A stretch of DNA of 64,000 nucleotides, from assembly GCA_030841965.1 (NCBI GenBank), contig JAUUSJ010000002.1:27449-91448 (forward strand), in the 5' to 3' direction. The position numbers and the translations under genes are program-made. The first letter of the stretch is position 1. Every line of letters starts with the position of its first letter. Under the pieces are notes generated by a model. It did not search any database. It was not told where the DNA came from and was given only the letters and a program-made list of their open reading frames with translations. Origin of the DNA: Blautia sp. (GTDB lineage Bacteria > Bacillota > Clostridia > Lachnospirales > Lachnospiraceae). This document shows positions 18,007 through 26,213 of this stretch, piece by piece.

Positions 18007-18729
18007 TTAAGCTTTTATACATCTTACTGTGACACGGCTTTGACCTCCATATGTACAGGTAAAAAGAGTCAGAGGATATTCTCCGCTTGTCATCTCTGCC
18101 ACTGCAGTTGGATTTAGCGTGTCAATCTCAGCTACCTCATAGATGGAGGCAAGGCCATTGACATCTGTGAATACAACGAGGTCTCCGCTTTTTAGTGAGG
18201 AGATTTTTCCAAAATGACGGCTATAATTATGTGCCAAAATGACTAAGTCATCTGTCTCGACGGAACCACTGAATCTACAAGGAGATATTCTGAGTCGAGG
18301 ATAGCTCCATTCTGCCATGACGGGCAACTCACGATTGAGAGCAGGAATGGATAGATAGCCTATATATCCGTATCCACCAATCGCTGTCTGTGACATGGAA
18401 AAGCCCGTAGAGGAGCGACCTAAAACTTGGTCTTCATTTGAGAATGAGGGGGTAGAATCGTCGGAATTACCAGAATTTTCGCTTCCCTGTCCGTTTTTGT
18501 CATTTATCCCAGAAGCTCCCTGATTAGATGCGTTATCATTTTGAGTGGATGAGGTATCTTGTTGCTTGGAATCAGGATTTGGAGTTCTATCCTTCAGAGT
18601 TTCTAAAATATCCTCCGCTGATTGCCCAGCTTTATTATCCTCGTATCTATTGAATAAAACGAGAGACAGTGCTATCAAAATTAAAACTGCTCCCAAAGCC
18701 ATACATGTCATACCAAGTTTACGACGCAT
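18007..18729 (-). CDS. Sortase
   Basis: A 240-residue membrane-anchored transpeptidase that links or polymerises cell-surface proteins. An N-terminal transmembrane segment (about residues 8-26) is followed by an acidic, Ser/Asn-rich linker to about residue 105. The sortase barrel then carries catalytic His167 (VILAHNYS), Cys225 (TLFTCTYGG) and Arg232 (SRVTVRC). The TLxTC-type motif is diagnostic; the subclass looks D-like but is uncertain. No LPxTG-type substrate gene is seen nearby: the 1340-residue protein upstream lacks an anchor. GAAAGGAAGAGAG precedes the start on the minus strand. Confidence 0.9.
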   Translation of the reverse strand: MRRKLGMTCMALGAVLILIALSLVLFNRYEDNKAGQSAEDILETLKDRTPNPDSKQQDTSSTQNDNASNQGASGINDKNGQGSENSGNSDDSTPSFSNEDQVLGRSSTGFSMSQTAIGGYGYIGYLSIPALNRELPVMAEWSYPRLRISPCRFSGSVETDDLVILAHNYSRHFGKISSLKSGDLVVFTDVNGLASIYEVAEIDTLNPTAVAEMTSGEYPLTLFTCTYGGQSRVTVRCIKA

Positions 18730-18805
18730 TTTTCTCTCTTCCTTTCTATATTTGTACTAATTTTACAGAACAATCTTTTGTTTGTCAAGGTATCCCCAAA
18801 ATGAC

Positions 18806-18859
18806 GATAGCGTAAAATTTTTGTTCGTTCTTTTTTACTTACAAAAATTTTACGCTATC
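18806..18859. repeat. Long perfect inverted repeat
   Basis: A 19-bp perfect inverted repeat, left arm 18806-18824 (starts GATAGCGTAAAA) and right arm 18841-18859, with a 16-base loop. It lies between the GT8 gene end and the sortase gene start, so it may end GT8 transcription, although the U-tract after it on the minus strand is weak. A 16/18 match to the right arm occurs at 20152-20169 before topB. Confidence 0.6.
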
Positions 18860-18875
18860 CAATAATTTTCTAACA

Positions 18876-19697
18876 CTATATTTTGTTTTCTTCAATTAAA
18901 TGTACATAATGCTTATATAGAGAAGAAAATCTTCCTCTATAGTTTGGATTCCACGGTTTATTTTTTCCGCAAAAATGAAGAATTACCGTATTCTCCATTA
19001 CCCAGTCCATATTTTGCTCTCCCTGACTTAAAAAACGATACTTTTCATACTGACGGACGTCATAATTCCATACCGTCTCATCCAAAGAGAGAATCTTATC
19101 TCCGTAAAGTCCGTTCAAGATATCCTGGTCGGGCAAAACTAATAGCGACTTATACTTCTCCACAAATTGAAAAATATCGTCAGTTTTTACCTCCTGCCTC
19201 ATCTTTGGCAGATTCATAAGCAGTACACCAGAATTAAAATACTGGTCAGTCTTATAGTTTGGCAATCTCAGCTTACTCACATAACCCGATATTCCAGTCA
19301 AACCATTATGCATCGCAGCGGCAAATAATTCATCTGAAAATTCCTGCTCATACAGAGGTCTCACCTTTCCAATCACTAAAATATCTGGGTCAAGATAAAG
19401 AACTCGCTCTAATGATTCTGGTAAAAACTCCGCCGCTAAGAGTCGATAATACATTGCCTGAGAATAATATCGAATGACCGGAGCATTTTCAAACACCGTC
19501 GTCTGTACCTTCATAGGATGCAAGACGCTTCCATGTTCAGCGCAATACACTGCTATCTTCTCCATATCTTCTTCTGTAACTTTCTCTCCAATCATATATA
19601 TTTGAAAGCTTTCTTCTGGATTATTAAAAAATAAAGAACCCAACATAATTCGAAGATGGGATAAGTATTTATTATCCACAGTAACCAATATATTCAT
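18876..19697 (-). CDS. Glycosyltransferase family 8 protein
   Basis: A 273-residue retaining glycosyltransferase of the LgtC/GspA type with a GT-A fold. It starts with the nucleotide-binding strand MNILVTVDNKYLSHLRIML. The metal-binding DxD is in RVLYLDPDILV near residue 100, FNSGVLLMNL lies near 170, and the C-terminal HFCGKNKPW supplies the family HxxGxxKPW motif near residue 250. Such enzymes add galactose or glucose to cell-surface glycans or glycoproteins; the acceptor is unknown. It stands alone on the minus strand. Confidence 0.9.
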   Translation of the reverse strand: MNILVTVDNKYLSHLRIMLGSLFFNNPEESFQIYMIGEKVTEEDMEKIAVYCAEHGSVLHPMKVQTTVFENAPVIRYYSQAMYYRLLAAEFLPESLERVLYLDPDILVIGKVRPLYEQEFSDELFAAAMHNGLTGISGYVSKLRLPNYKTDQYFNSGVLLMNLPKMRQEVKTDDIFQFVEKYKSLLVLPDQDILNGLYGDKILSLDETVWNYDVRQYEKYRFLSQGEQNMDWVMENTVILHFCGKNKPWNPNYRGRFSSLYKHYVHLIEENKI

Positions 19698-19806
19698 TTA
19701 TTATCAGCTCCAATACTCATAACTTTCGTCATAAGAAAAGAGCTAACCTCCTTTCCCTCAACCTACTCTCTCTAAATTCTACAAATATCTTTATTTCGGT
19801 CATGTC

Positions 19807-19993
19807 TTTTGACCCCTATGATACCGAATTGCTCCGCACAATGTGCTCCCGCAATTCTCAAAAACATTCCTAATCCGCTCATTTTTCTCCGAAAAACGGC
19901 TACTTATTCATGTTTTTGGCGGGTCCCAAGTTCAAAAATCCTCTTGCAAGCAAGCTTGCCTCGGATTTTTGAACTTTTGACCCTGGTATCATA
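19807..19993. repeat. Structured MITE-like intergenic element
   Basis: Terminal inverted repeats TATGATACC (19817-19825) and GGTATCATA (19985-19993), each preceded by TTTTGACCC(C/T) as a direct repeat (19807-19816, 19975-19984). Inside is a 14-bp perfect stem, AAGTTCAAAAATCC (19928-19941) with its complement (19963-19976), extended by GGGTC/GACCC. A second imperfect hairpin runs GAATTGC..GCAC/GTGC..GCAATTC. No convincing gene lies in it. The layout suggests a non-autonomous mobile element or a structured RNA. The rest of 19698-20252 holds only the topB promoter. Confidence 0.5.
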
Positions 19994-20183
19994 ATATTAT
20001 GAATATCGACATACTCCGACTACAATTACAGTTATTCCTAACCATTTTACAATTTATGGGGAAATATCTCAATAGACAAATTTAATATATATGTCAATAT
20101 TTTGCTCTATGCTTTTTCATCTATCCCCCTTCCCTCAAAATTATCAATCAAACAAAAACTTTACGTTATTATATGACGCTCTC

Positions 20184-20212
20184 TTGACATAAGGAAAAAG
20201 TTTGACTATGAT
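20184..20212 (+). promoter_or_regulatory. Sigma-A promoter of topB
   Basis: TTGACA at 20184-20189 and TATGAT at 20207-20212 with a 17-bp spacer, 40 bp before the topB start codon. Confidence 0.75.
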
Positions 20213-20252
20213 AGAATTTAAGCTAAGATAAAGAAAAAGACGGGGAGTTTAT

Positions 20253-22265
20253 ATGAAACAACTATATATTACAGAAAAGCCGAGTGTCGCCAGAGAGTTT
20301 TCCAAAGCGATACACGGAAATTTTCAGTCAAGAAATGGGTATATGGAATCGGATAATGCTGTGATTACTTGGTGTGTCGGTCATCTCGTCACAATGAGCT
20401 ATCCAGATGCCTACGACCCGACATTAAAAAGATGGACCTTAGAGACCCTTCCCTTTATACCAAAAGAATTTAAATATGAACTGATTCCGTCTGTCGAGGA
20501 TCAGTTTAATATTGTAAAATCGCTTCTTCTTCGAGAAGACATCGATACCATCTATGTCTGTACCGACTCAGGGCGAGAGGGAGAATATATATACCGGCTT
20601 GTCGACCAGATGGTCGGTGTCAAGGGGAAGAAAAAAAAGCGTGTCTGGATTGATTCTCAGACAGAGGAAGAGATTTTGAGGGGAATCGAGGAGGCTAAGG
20701 ATTTATCTGAGTATGATAATATCGCTGCCTCAGCGTATCTTCGCGCAAAGGAAGATTATTTGATGGGAATTAATTTTTCCAGATTATTGACATTAAAATA
20801 CGGCTGGACAATATCCAATTATCTACAAAAGAAAAAAAGTACGGTTATCGCAATTGGACGTGTGATGACCTGTGTCCTTGGGATTGTTGTAAAACGAGAG
20901 CGAGAAATTCGCTCTTTTAAAAAGACTGCATTTTATAAAGTAATCGGAAGCTTTGGGTATCAAAATACGAGCTTTGAGGGCGAGTGGAGAGCTGTGGAGG
21001 GGTCAAAGTATTTTCAGTCTCCTTTTTTATATAAAGATAACGGCTTTCTAAAAAAGGAAAAGGCCGAGGAGTTTATTTTGGAGCTTCAAAATAGCAAGCC
21101 AGAGGATGAGGAGGTTTTGACAGCGGTCGTGGAATCTGTCTCGAGAAAGAAAGAAAAGAAAAATCCACCACTCTTATATAACCTGGCAGAGCTTCAAAAT
21201 GACAGTTCCCGCTACTTAAAGCTCACTCCAGATGAGACGCTAAAAATTGTGCAAGAGCTCTATGAGAAGAAGTTAGTCACTTATCCAAGAACAGATGCCA
21301 GGGTACTGTCAACGGCTGTGGCAAAGGAGATTACAAAAAATATTTCGGGACTTTCCTATTATCCGATGACAACCTCCTTTGCGAGGCAGATTTTAGAGAA
21401 TCATAGTTATGAAAAGATTTCTAAGACAAAATATGTCAATGATAAGTTAATTACAGACCACTATGCCATTATTCCGACAGGGCAGGGACTTCGAGCGCTC
21501 TCTTCTGTCTCGCAGATAGGAGTGAAAATCTACGAGATGATTGTGAGGAGATTTCTGAGTATTTTTTATCCTCCAGCGGTCTATCAAAAGACATCAATTG
21601 TCTTTTCGATTGGCAACGAGAGATTTTTTGTAAACTCTAGATATTTATTGGAGGAGGGATATCTGCCCGTGGCTCAGCTTTCTTTCCTAAAGCAAAATAA
21701 AGACGAGGAAAAGAAAAAGCTAGAAGAAGAAAATTTGTCAAATACGATGAAAAGTCTAAAAAAGGGGATGAAAGTACCAGTTTTGGATTTGTCTATCAAG
21801 GAGGGGGAGACATCTCCTCCAAAGCGATATAATTCAGGTTCTCTTATTCTGACGATGGAAAATGCAGGGCAGTTTATAGAGGATGAAGATTTAAGAGCAC
21901 AGATTAAGGGGTCTGGCATTGGAACGAGCGCAACAAGAGCAGAGATTTTGAAGAAATTAGATACGAATGGCTATGTCACTCTGAATAAGAAGACTCAGAC
22001 CATTACACCGACTTTAATGGGAGAATTGATTCACGATGTGGTAGCCTGCTCGATTCGCTCCCTGCTCAACCCAGAGCTTACCGCAAGCTGGGAGAAGGGC
22101 TTAAGCTATGTGGCGGAGGGAACGATTACAGAGGATGAATATATGGAAAAATTAGAAAAATTTATTTCCACTCGCACACAGGCTGTATTGATGCAGGATA
22201 ATCCGTCTGGTTTATATCGGTACTTTGATTATGTGGGACAATTTTATAAGAAGAAAAAGGACTAA
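20253..22265 (+). CDS. topB: DNA topoisomerase III (type IA)
   Basis: A 670-residue type IA topoisomerase that decatenates and relaxes DNA by breaking one strand through a 5'-phosphotyrosine. The Toprim domain begins LYITEKPSVAREFSKAIHG and includes DSGREGEYIYRLV. The catalytic Tyr is in LVTYPRTDARVL near residue 343. Further family motifs are IAIGRVMTCVLG and GSGIGTSATRAEILKKL near 555. No C-terminal zinc fingers are present, in line with TopB rather than TopA. GACGGGGAGTTTAT precedes the ATG. Confidence 0.95.
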   Translation: MKQLYITEKPSVAREFSKAIHGNFQSRNGYMESDNAVITWCVGHLVTMSYPDAYDPTLKRWTLETLPFIPKEFKYELIPSVEDQFNIVKSLLLREDIDTIYVCTDSGREGEYIYRLVDQMVGVKGKKKKRVWIDSQTEEEILRGIEEAKDLSEYDNIAASAYLRAKEDYLMGINFSRLLTLKYGWTISNYLQKKKSTVIAIGRVMTCVLGIVVKREREIRSFKKTAFYKVIGSFGYQNTSFEGEWRAVEGSKYFQSPFLYKDNGFLKKEKAEEFILELQNSKPEDEEVLTAVVESVSRKKEKKNPPLLYNLAELQNDSSRYLKLTPDETLKIVQELYEKKLVTYPRTDARVLSTAVAKEITKNISGLSYYPMTTSFARQILENHSYEKISKTKYVNDKLITDHYAIIPTGQGLRALSSVSQIGVKIYEMIVRRFLSIFYPPAVYQKTSIVFSIGNERFFVNSRYLLEEGYLPVAQLSFLKQNKDEEKKKLEEENLSNTMKSLKKGMKVPVLDLSIKEGETSPPKRYNSGSLILTMENAGQFIEDEDLRAQIKGSGIGTSATRAEILKKLDTNGYVTLNKKTQTITPTLMGELIHDVVACSIRSLLNPELTASWEKGLSYVAEGTITEDEYMEKLEKFISTRTQAVLMQDNPSGLYRYFDYVGQFYKKKKD

Positions 22266-22391
22266 AAGGATATTCGGGTTCGAGTAAAGATTATACAAAT
22301 TGCCATATCTGCATAAGTATAGTATTGTAAGACATGCCATAGAGGCGAAAATAAAAGATGATATAGGGGAAAATTAAAGGAGGAATTTAAA

Positions 22392-23060
22392 ATGGAACAA
22401 TTAAAAAACAAACAATTATTTTCTGATTTTTCACAGACAATGGCGTCAGTTTTATTTGAGGAAAATGAGTATCCATGGCAGATTTTGCCATTGATTCATG
22501 ATTTTATCTTGGAGGTTGGAATACTCCTATCCAAAAATGATTATGACAAAATTGGAGATAATGTGTGGATTTCTAAGAAGGCTAAGGTTGCTAAGACGGC
22601 GAGTATTAATGGACCATGCATTATCGGAGCGAATACAGAAGTTCGTCCTGGAGCCTTTATCAGGGGAAATGCTCTCGTCGGGGAAAACTGTGTTGTCGGA
22701 AATTCTACTGAGCTTAAAAATGTAATTTTATTTAATAATGTACAGGTTCCACATTATAATTATGTTGGAGATTCCATTTTGGGATATAAAGCTCATATGG
22801 GAGCTGGCTCTATCACATCAAATATTAAGGCAGATAAAACCCAAGTCACAGTGAAAGTTGGAGATGAGAGAGTCGAGACAAGGCTTAGGAAGATGGGAGC
22901 AATTTTGGGAGACGGCGTGGATGTTGGCTGTAACTCTGTTTTAAATCCAGGAAGCGTTATCGGAAAGAACACAAATCTCTATCCACTTTCTATGGTGAGG
23001 GGATATGTGGCAGAAAATTCTATTTACAAAAAACAGGGAGAAATTGCTCAAAAGTACTAG
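22392..23060 (+). CDS. Left-handed beta-helix (hexapeptide-repeat) nucleotidyl/acyltransferase-like protein
   Basis: A 222-residue protein with isoleucine-patch repeats from about residue 65 (IGDNVWISKKAKVAKTASI, PCIIGANTEVRPGAFI and so on). It resembles the C-terminal acetyltransferase half of GlmU-type proteins and is often named UDP-N-acetylglucosamine pyrophosphorylase-related. No N-terminal nucleotidyltransferase domain is present, so it is either a stand-alone sugar acyltransferase or a regulatory homologue. AAAGGAGGAATTTAAA precedes the ATG. It is probably cytosolic and stands alone between topB and a lipoprotein gene. Confidence 0.75.
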   Translation: MEQLKNKQLFSDFSQTMASVLFEENEYPWQILPLIHDFILEVGILLSKNDYDKIGDNVWISKKAKVAKTASINGPCIIGANTEVRPGAFIRGNALVGENCVVGNSTELKNVILFNNVQVPHYNYVGDSILGYKAHMGAGSITSNIKADKTQVTVKVGDERVETRLRKMGAILGDGVDVGCNSVLNPGSVIGKNTNLYPLSMVRGYVAENSIYKKQGEIAQKY

Positions 23061-23105
23061 AAAATAATTGTATTTTGGAGACAAGAGATGAGGTTTTAAA
23101 GTAAT

Positions 23106-23999
23106 ATGAGAAGGAAAAATACAAAGAGGATAGGTCTATGCCTTTTCCTGTTTTGTGGCAGTTTACTTATCTTTACGAACCTGACTGGATGCCAGAAAAA
23201 GGAATTGACAAAAGAGGAAGTTACAGAGACAACCTATTATAAGAGCCTAAAAGATAAATATGACGATTTGAAAAAAGAAAAAGAAAGTTTAGAAGAACAG
23301 TTAGACGAGGCGACAAAGACAGACCCAGATGATAAGAGAGCAATGACTTACTTAAAAAAGTTACAAAAAGATAGTCTGATAAAGCTTGAAGTTGCGCCAG
23401 CGTCAGACCCTTCTAATAGTTCCTTTTTTTCAGAGAAGGCAGTTTTAAAATCTGCTGTGAATTTAAGCAAGAAGGCAGATTTGACATATAAGTATACTCC
23501 AGATACATTGAAGGAGGAATATAAGGCAAAATATATTTATACTCTCTATGATGAGGATAATTCTGTGTTTGAGATTACAGTATATGAAGGAAATTATATT
23601 GTATTTAGTGACCTTCCTCATAAAGTATATTATTGCTATAACGCAGACTTTATTGGGGATGCATTTGTAAAAACAGATCGAGAACAAATGAAATTGCCTC
23701 TTCTTTATCAGATGGCAAATAGTTCTATCGTATTAAATGATAAGGGGGAAACTCTTCATACTACTACAGTTATCCAAAGGTTTGGACAACTCTTTGACGA
23801 GATGGAAAAAGAAGAGATGGAGGAAAATACACAAGAGGCAGAAAAAAAGCAAGTCACCTATACTTTCTATGAAAATGGGGAGAAGATTACTTTGACGATA
23901 TATGAGACTCAGCTCTCGATTGGGGATGAGGATGGCTCGATTATCTGGTACCGAGTTGATAAAGAAAATATAGAAAAAATTAGAAAAATATTAGATTAG
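23106..23999 (+). CDS. Predicted lipoprotein of unknown function
   Basis: A 297-residue exported lipoprotein. The N terminus has a basic start, a hydrophobic core and the lipobox LTGC with Cys29 as the lipidated residue. A charged coiled-coil (residues about 33-80) is followed by a mixed alpha/beta region with two similar stretches, YTLYDEDNSVFEITVYEGNY and YTFYENGEKITLTIYETQL, suggesting an internal duplication. No enzymatic motif is recognised. An AT-only hairpin follows its stop at 24000-24024. Confidence 0.75.
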   Translation: MRRKNTKRIGLCLFLFCGSLLIFTNLTGCQKKELTKEEVTETTYYKSLKDKYDDLKKEKESLEEQLDEATKTDPDDKRAMTYLKKLQKDSLIKLEVAPASDPSNSSFFSEKAVLKSAVNLSKKADLTYKYTPDTLKEEYKAKYIYTLYDEDNSVFEITVYEGNYIVFSDLPHKVYYCYNADFIGDAFVKTDREQMKLPLLYQMANSSIVLNDKGETLHTTTVIQRFGQLFDEMEKEEMEENTQEAEKKQVTYTFYENGEKITLTIYETQLSIGDEDGSIIWYRVDKENIEKIRKILD

Positions 24000-24141
24000 G
24001 AAAAATTTTGTTAAAATTTTTTCAAATTTCTATAGACTAATTTCGCATTTTGTGAGAAAATAGGTAAGTAAGAACAGATTTTTTTAACTGTCTTAACTTA
24101 GATAAACATTTATCAAAACTGATTCAAATTTCTTATCCTCT

Positions 24142-24310
24142 CTATACTGTGGCGGAGAAGCAGACGCATAGTATAGAAGTACATACTGTCTAAGAACAGG
24201 AAGAGAAGTTTCAATTGCGCCATATGAGAGAAGCAACGAATGAGGCGCTAGATAGAGGGTTTGATAAATGGGGATTCAACTATCATATTTTATATTGAAA
24301 GGAGTTTCAA
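24142..24310 (+). promoter_or_regulatory. Structured leader before the NifU-like/GGGtGRT operon
   Basis: Within the 315-bp gap, CTATACTGTG-G-CG at 24142-24154 pairs with CGCATAGTATAG at 24165-24176 (about 12 bp). GCGCC (24217-24221) pairs with GGCGC (24244-24248). The ribosome binding sequence GGAG sits in the four-base loop of TTGAAA/TTTCAA (24295-24310) immediately before the start codon. The folded leader and sequestered GGAG suggest post-transcriptional control. No known riboswitch class is recognised. Confidence 0.45.
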
Positions 24311-24314
24311 CAAC

Positions 24315-25019
24315 ATGATTTATTCACACGAAGTAGAACAAATGTGCCCAGTTGCACAAGGCGTTAACCATGGGGCTGCTCCAATTCCAGAAGAAGCAAA
24401 ATGGGTAAAAGCTACACAGATTACAGATATTAACGGTTTTACACATGGTGTTGGCTGGTGTGCTCCACAGCAGGGAGCTTGTAAGCTTACATTAAACGTT
24501 AAAGAGGGTGTAATCCAGGAAGCACTTGTTGAGACAATCGGATGTTCTGGTATGACACATTCTGCAGCTATGTCTGCTGAGATTTTACCAGGAAGAACTA
24601 TTTTAGAGGCATTGAATACTGACTTAGTTTGTGACGCTATCAACACAGCTATGAGAGAGCTTTTCTTACAGATTGTTTATGGTAGAACACAGTCCGCATT
24701 CTCCGAGGATGGACTTGCTATCGGTGCTGGACTCGAAGACTTAGGAAAGGGCTTAAGATCTCAGGTTGGTACAATGTACGGAACATTGAAAAAAGGTCCT
24801 CGTTACTTAGAGATGGCTGAGGGATATGTAACAGGTATCGCATTAGACGCTGATGACTTAATCATTGGATATCAGTTCGTAAATCTTGGAAAGATGACAG
24901 ACTTCATCAAAAAAGGTGATGACCCTAATACAGCATGGGAGAAAGCAAAAGGTCAGTACGGCCGTGTAGCAGATGCTGTTAAGATTATCGACCCAAGAAC
25001 TGACGCTGTAATTGAATAA
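24315..25019 (+). CDS. NifU-like iron-sulfur scaffold protein, GGGtGRT partner
   Basis: A 234-residue protein beginning MIYSHEVEQMCPVAQG; the ATG at 24315 is chosen because of the AAAGGAG ahead of it. Cys residues in HGVGWCAPQQGACKL, ETIGCSGMTHSAAMSAE and LVCDAINTAM resemble the three-Cys pattern of NifU/IscU scaffold proteins (G.CGD-like, C in GC.). It is followed after 17 bases by the GGGtGRT gene; the pair is a recognised conserved gene pair in anaerobic Clostridia. The role in Fe-S cluster biogenesis is inferred from family resemblance. Confidence 0.8.
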   Translation: MIYSHEVEQMCPVAQGVNHGAAPIPEEAKWVKATQITDINGFTHGVGWCAPQQGACKLTLNVKEGVIQEALVETIGCSGMTHSAAMSAEILPGRTILEALNTDLVCDAINTAMRELFLQIVYGRTQSAFSEDGLAIGAGLEDLGKGLRSQVGTMYGTLKKGPRYLEMAEGYVTGIALDADDLIIGYQFVNLGKMTDFIKKGDDPNTAWEKAKGQYGRVADAVKIIDPRTDAVIE

Positions 25020-25036
25020 GAAGGAGGATTTGTATA

Positions 25037-26047
25037 ATGGCTTTATTTGAATCATATGAAAGAAGAGAAAAACAGGTTCTCGCTGTTTTAGCTGAATATG
25101 GAATTAACTCCATCGAAGAGGCAGCTGAAGTTACAAAGGCAGCTGGCTTAGACGTATATGGACAGGTTGAGAAAATCCAGCCAATTTGTTTTGAGAATGC
25201 AAAATGGGCTTATACAGTTGGTGCTGCCATTGCAATCAAAAAAGGTTGTAGAAGAGCTACTGACGCAGCTGCTGCAATCGGTGAGGGATTACAGGCATTT
25301 TGTATTCCAGGTTCTGTTGCTGACCAGCGTAAAGTAGGTTTGGGACATGGTAACCTTGGAAAGATGTTACTTGAGGAAGAGACAAAATGTTTCGCTTTCT
25401 TAGCTGGACATGAGTCATTCGCAGCTGCTGAGGGTGCTATCGGTATCGCTGAGAAGGCTAATAAAGTTCGTAAAGAGCCTCTTCGCGTTATCTTAAATGG
25501 TCTTGGAAAAGACGCTGCTCAGATTATCTCCAGAATCAATGGATTTACATTTGTTGAGACAGAGATGGATTACTACACAGGTGAGGTTAAAGAAGTATAC
25601 AGAAAATCTTACTCTGATGGATTAAGAGCAAAAGTTAACTGCTACGGCGCGAACGACGTAACAGAGGGTGTTGCTATCATGCATAAAGAGGGAGTTGACG
25701 TTTCTATCACAGGTAACTCCACAAACCCAACAAGATTCCAGCATCCAGTTGCAGGTACATATAAGAAAGAATGTATCGAGCTTGGAAAGAAATACTTCTC
25801 CGTAGCATCTGGCGGTGGTACAGGTAGAACACTTCACCCAGATAATATGGCTGCAGGTCCTGCTTCCTATGGTATGACAGATACAATGGGACGTATGCAC
25901 TCTGACGCTCAGTTCGCTGGTTCTTCTTCCGTTCCTGCTCACGTTGAGATGATGGGATTAATCGGAATGGGTAATAACCCTATGGTTGGTGCTACTGTTG
26001 CTGTAGCTGTTTCCATCGAGGAAGCTGCTAAGGCTGGTAAGTTCTAA
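25037..26047 (+). CDS. GGGtGRT protein
   Basis: A 336-residue conserved protein named for its signature, seen here as SVASGGGTGRTLHPDN near residue 257. Its biochemical function is not established. It is consistently found with the NifU-like gene just upstream, which is also the case here (17-bp gap, AAGGAGGATTTGT before the ATG). Rich in Ala and Gly with no membrane segment, so probably cytosolic. It is the last clear host gene before the prophage; its stop is 70 bp from the iteron array. Confidence 0.88.
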   Translation: MALFESYERREKQVLAVLAEYGINSIEEAAEVTKAAGLDVYGQVEKIQPICFENAKWAYTVGAAIAIKKGCRRATDAAAAIGEGLQAFCIPGSVADQRKVGLGHGNLGKMLLEEETKCFAFLAGHESFAAAEGAIGIAEKANKVRKEPLRVILNGLGKDAAQIISRINGFTFVETEMDYYTGEVKEVYRKSYSDGLRAKVNCYGANDVTEGVAIMHKEGVDVSITGNSTNPTRFQHPVAGTYKKECIELGKKYFSVASGGGTGRTLHPDNMAAGPASYGMTDTMGRMHSDAQFAGSSSVPAHVEMMGLIGMGNNPMVGATVAVAVSIEEAAKAGKF

Positions 26048-26116
26048 GGAATCCGCATGTTTTCTAAGTTTGTTCAGTGCGTTCACCTATGTAAAATATA
26101 GTAAAATAGAGTGGGT

Positions 26117-26171
26117 ATGACACACATATGACACTCATATGACACATACATGACACACGTATGACACAAAT
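26117..26171. repeat. Five 11-bp iterons (ATGACAC-N4)
   Basis: ATGACACACAT, ATGACACTCAT, ATGACACATAC, ATGACACACGT and ATGACACAAAT are placed head to tail without spacers at 26117, 26128, 26139, 26150 and 26161. An 11-bp period puts every copy on nearly the same DNA face. They lie between the last host gene and the integrase gene, where arm-type integrase or excisionase sites of an att region would be expected. Confidence 0.85.
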
Positions 26172-26174
26172 ATT

Positions 26175-26206
26175 AAGGGGAGGATTATGAATGTAATCCT
26201 CCCCTT
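26175..26206. terminator. Bidirectional terminator after the integrase gene
   Basis: A 13-bp perfect stem, AAGGGGAGGATTA (26175-26187) with TAATCCTCCCCTT (26194-26206) and a 6-base loop. TTTT follows on the plus strand. On the minus strand it ends integrase transcription 8 bases after the stop codon. Confidence 0.85.
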
Positions 26207-26213
26207 TTGAGCG

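Noticed and set aside
19809..19994. A gene over the 19.8-20.0 kb element
   Set aside because: The frame merely reads through inverted repeats and lacks a ribosome binding site.
26117..26171. CRISPR array
   Set aside because: Units are 11 bp with only a 7-base constant core and no spacers, and no cas genes are near. This is an iteron array.
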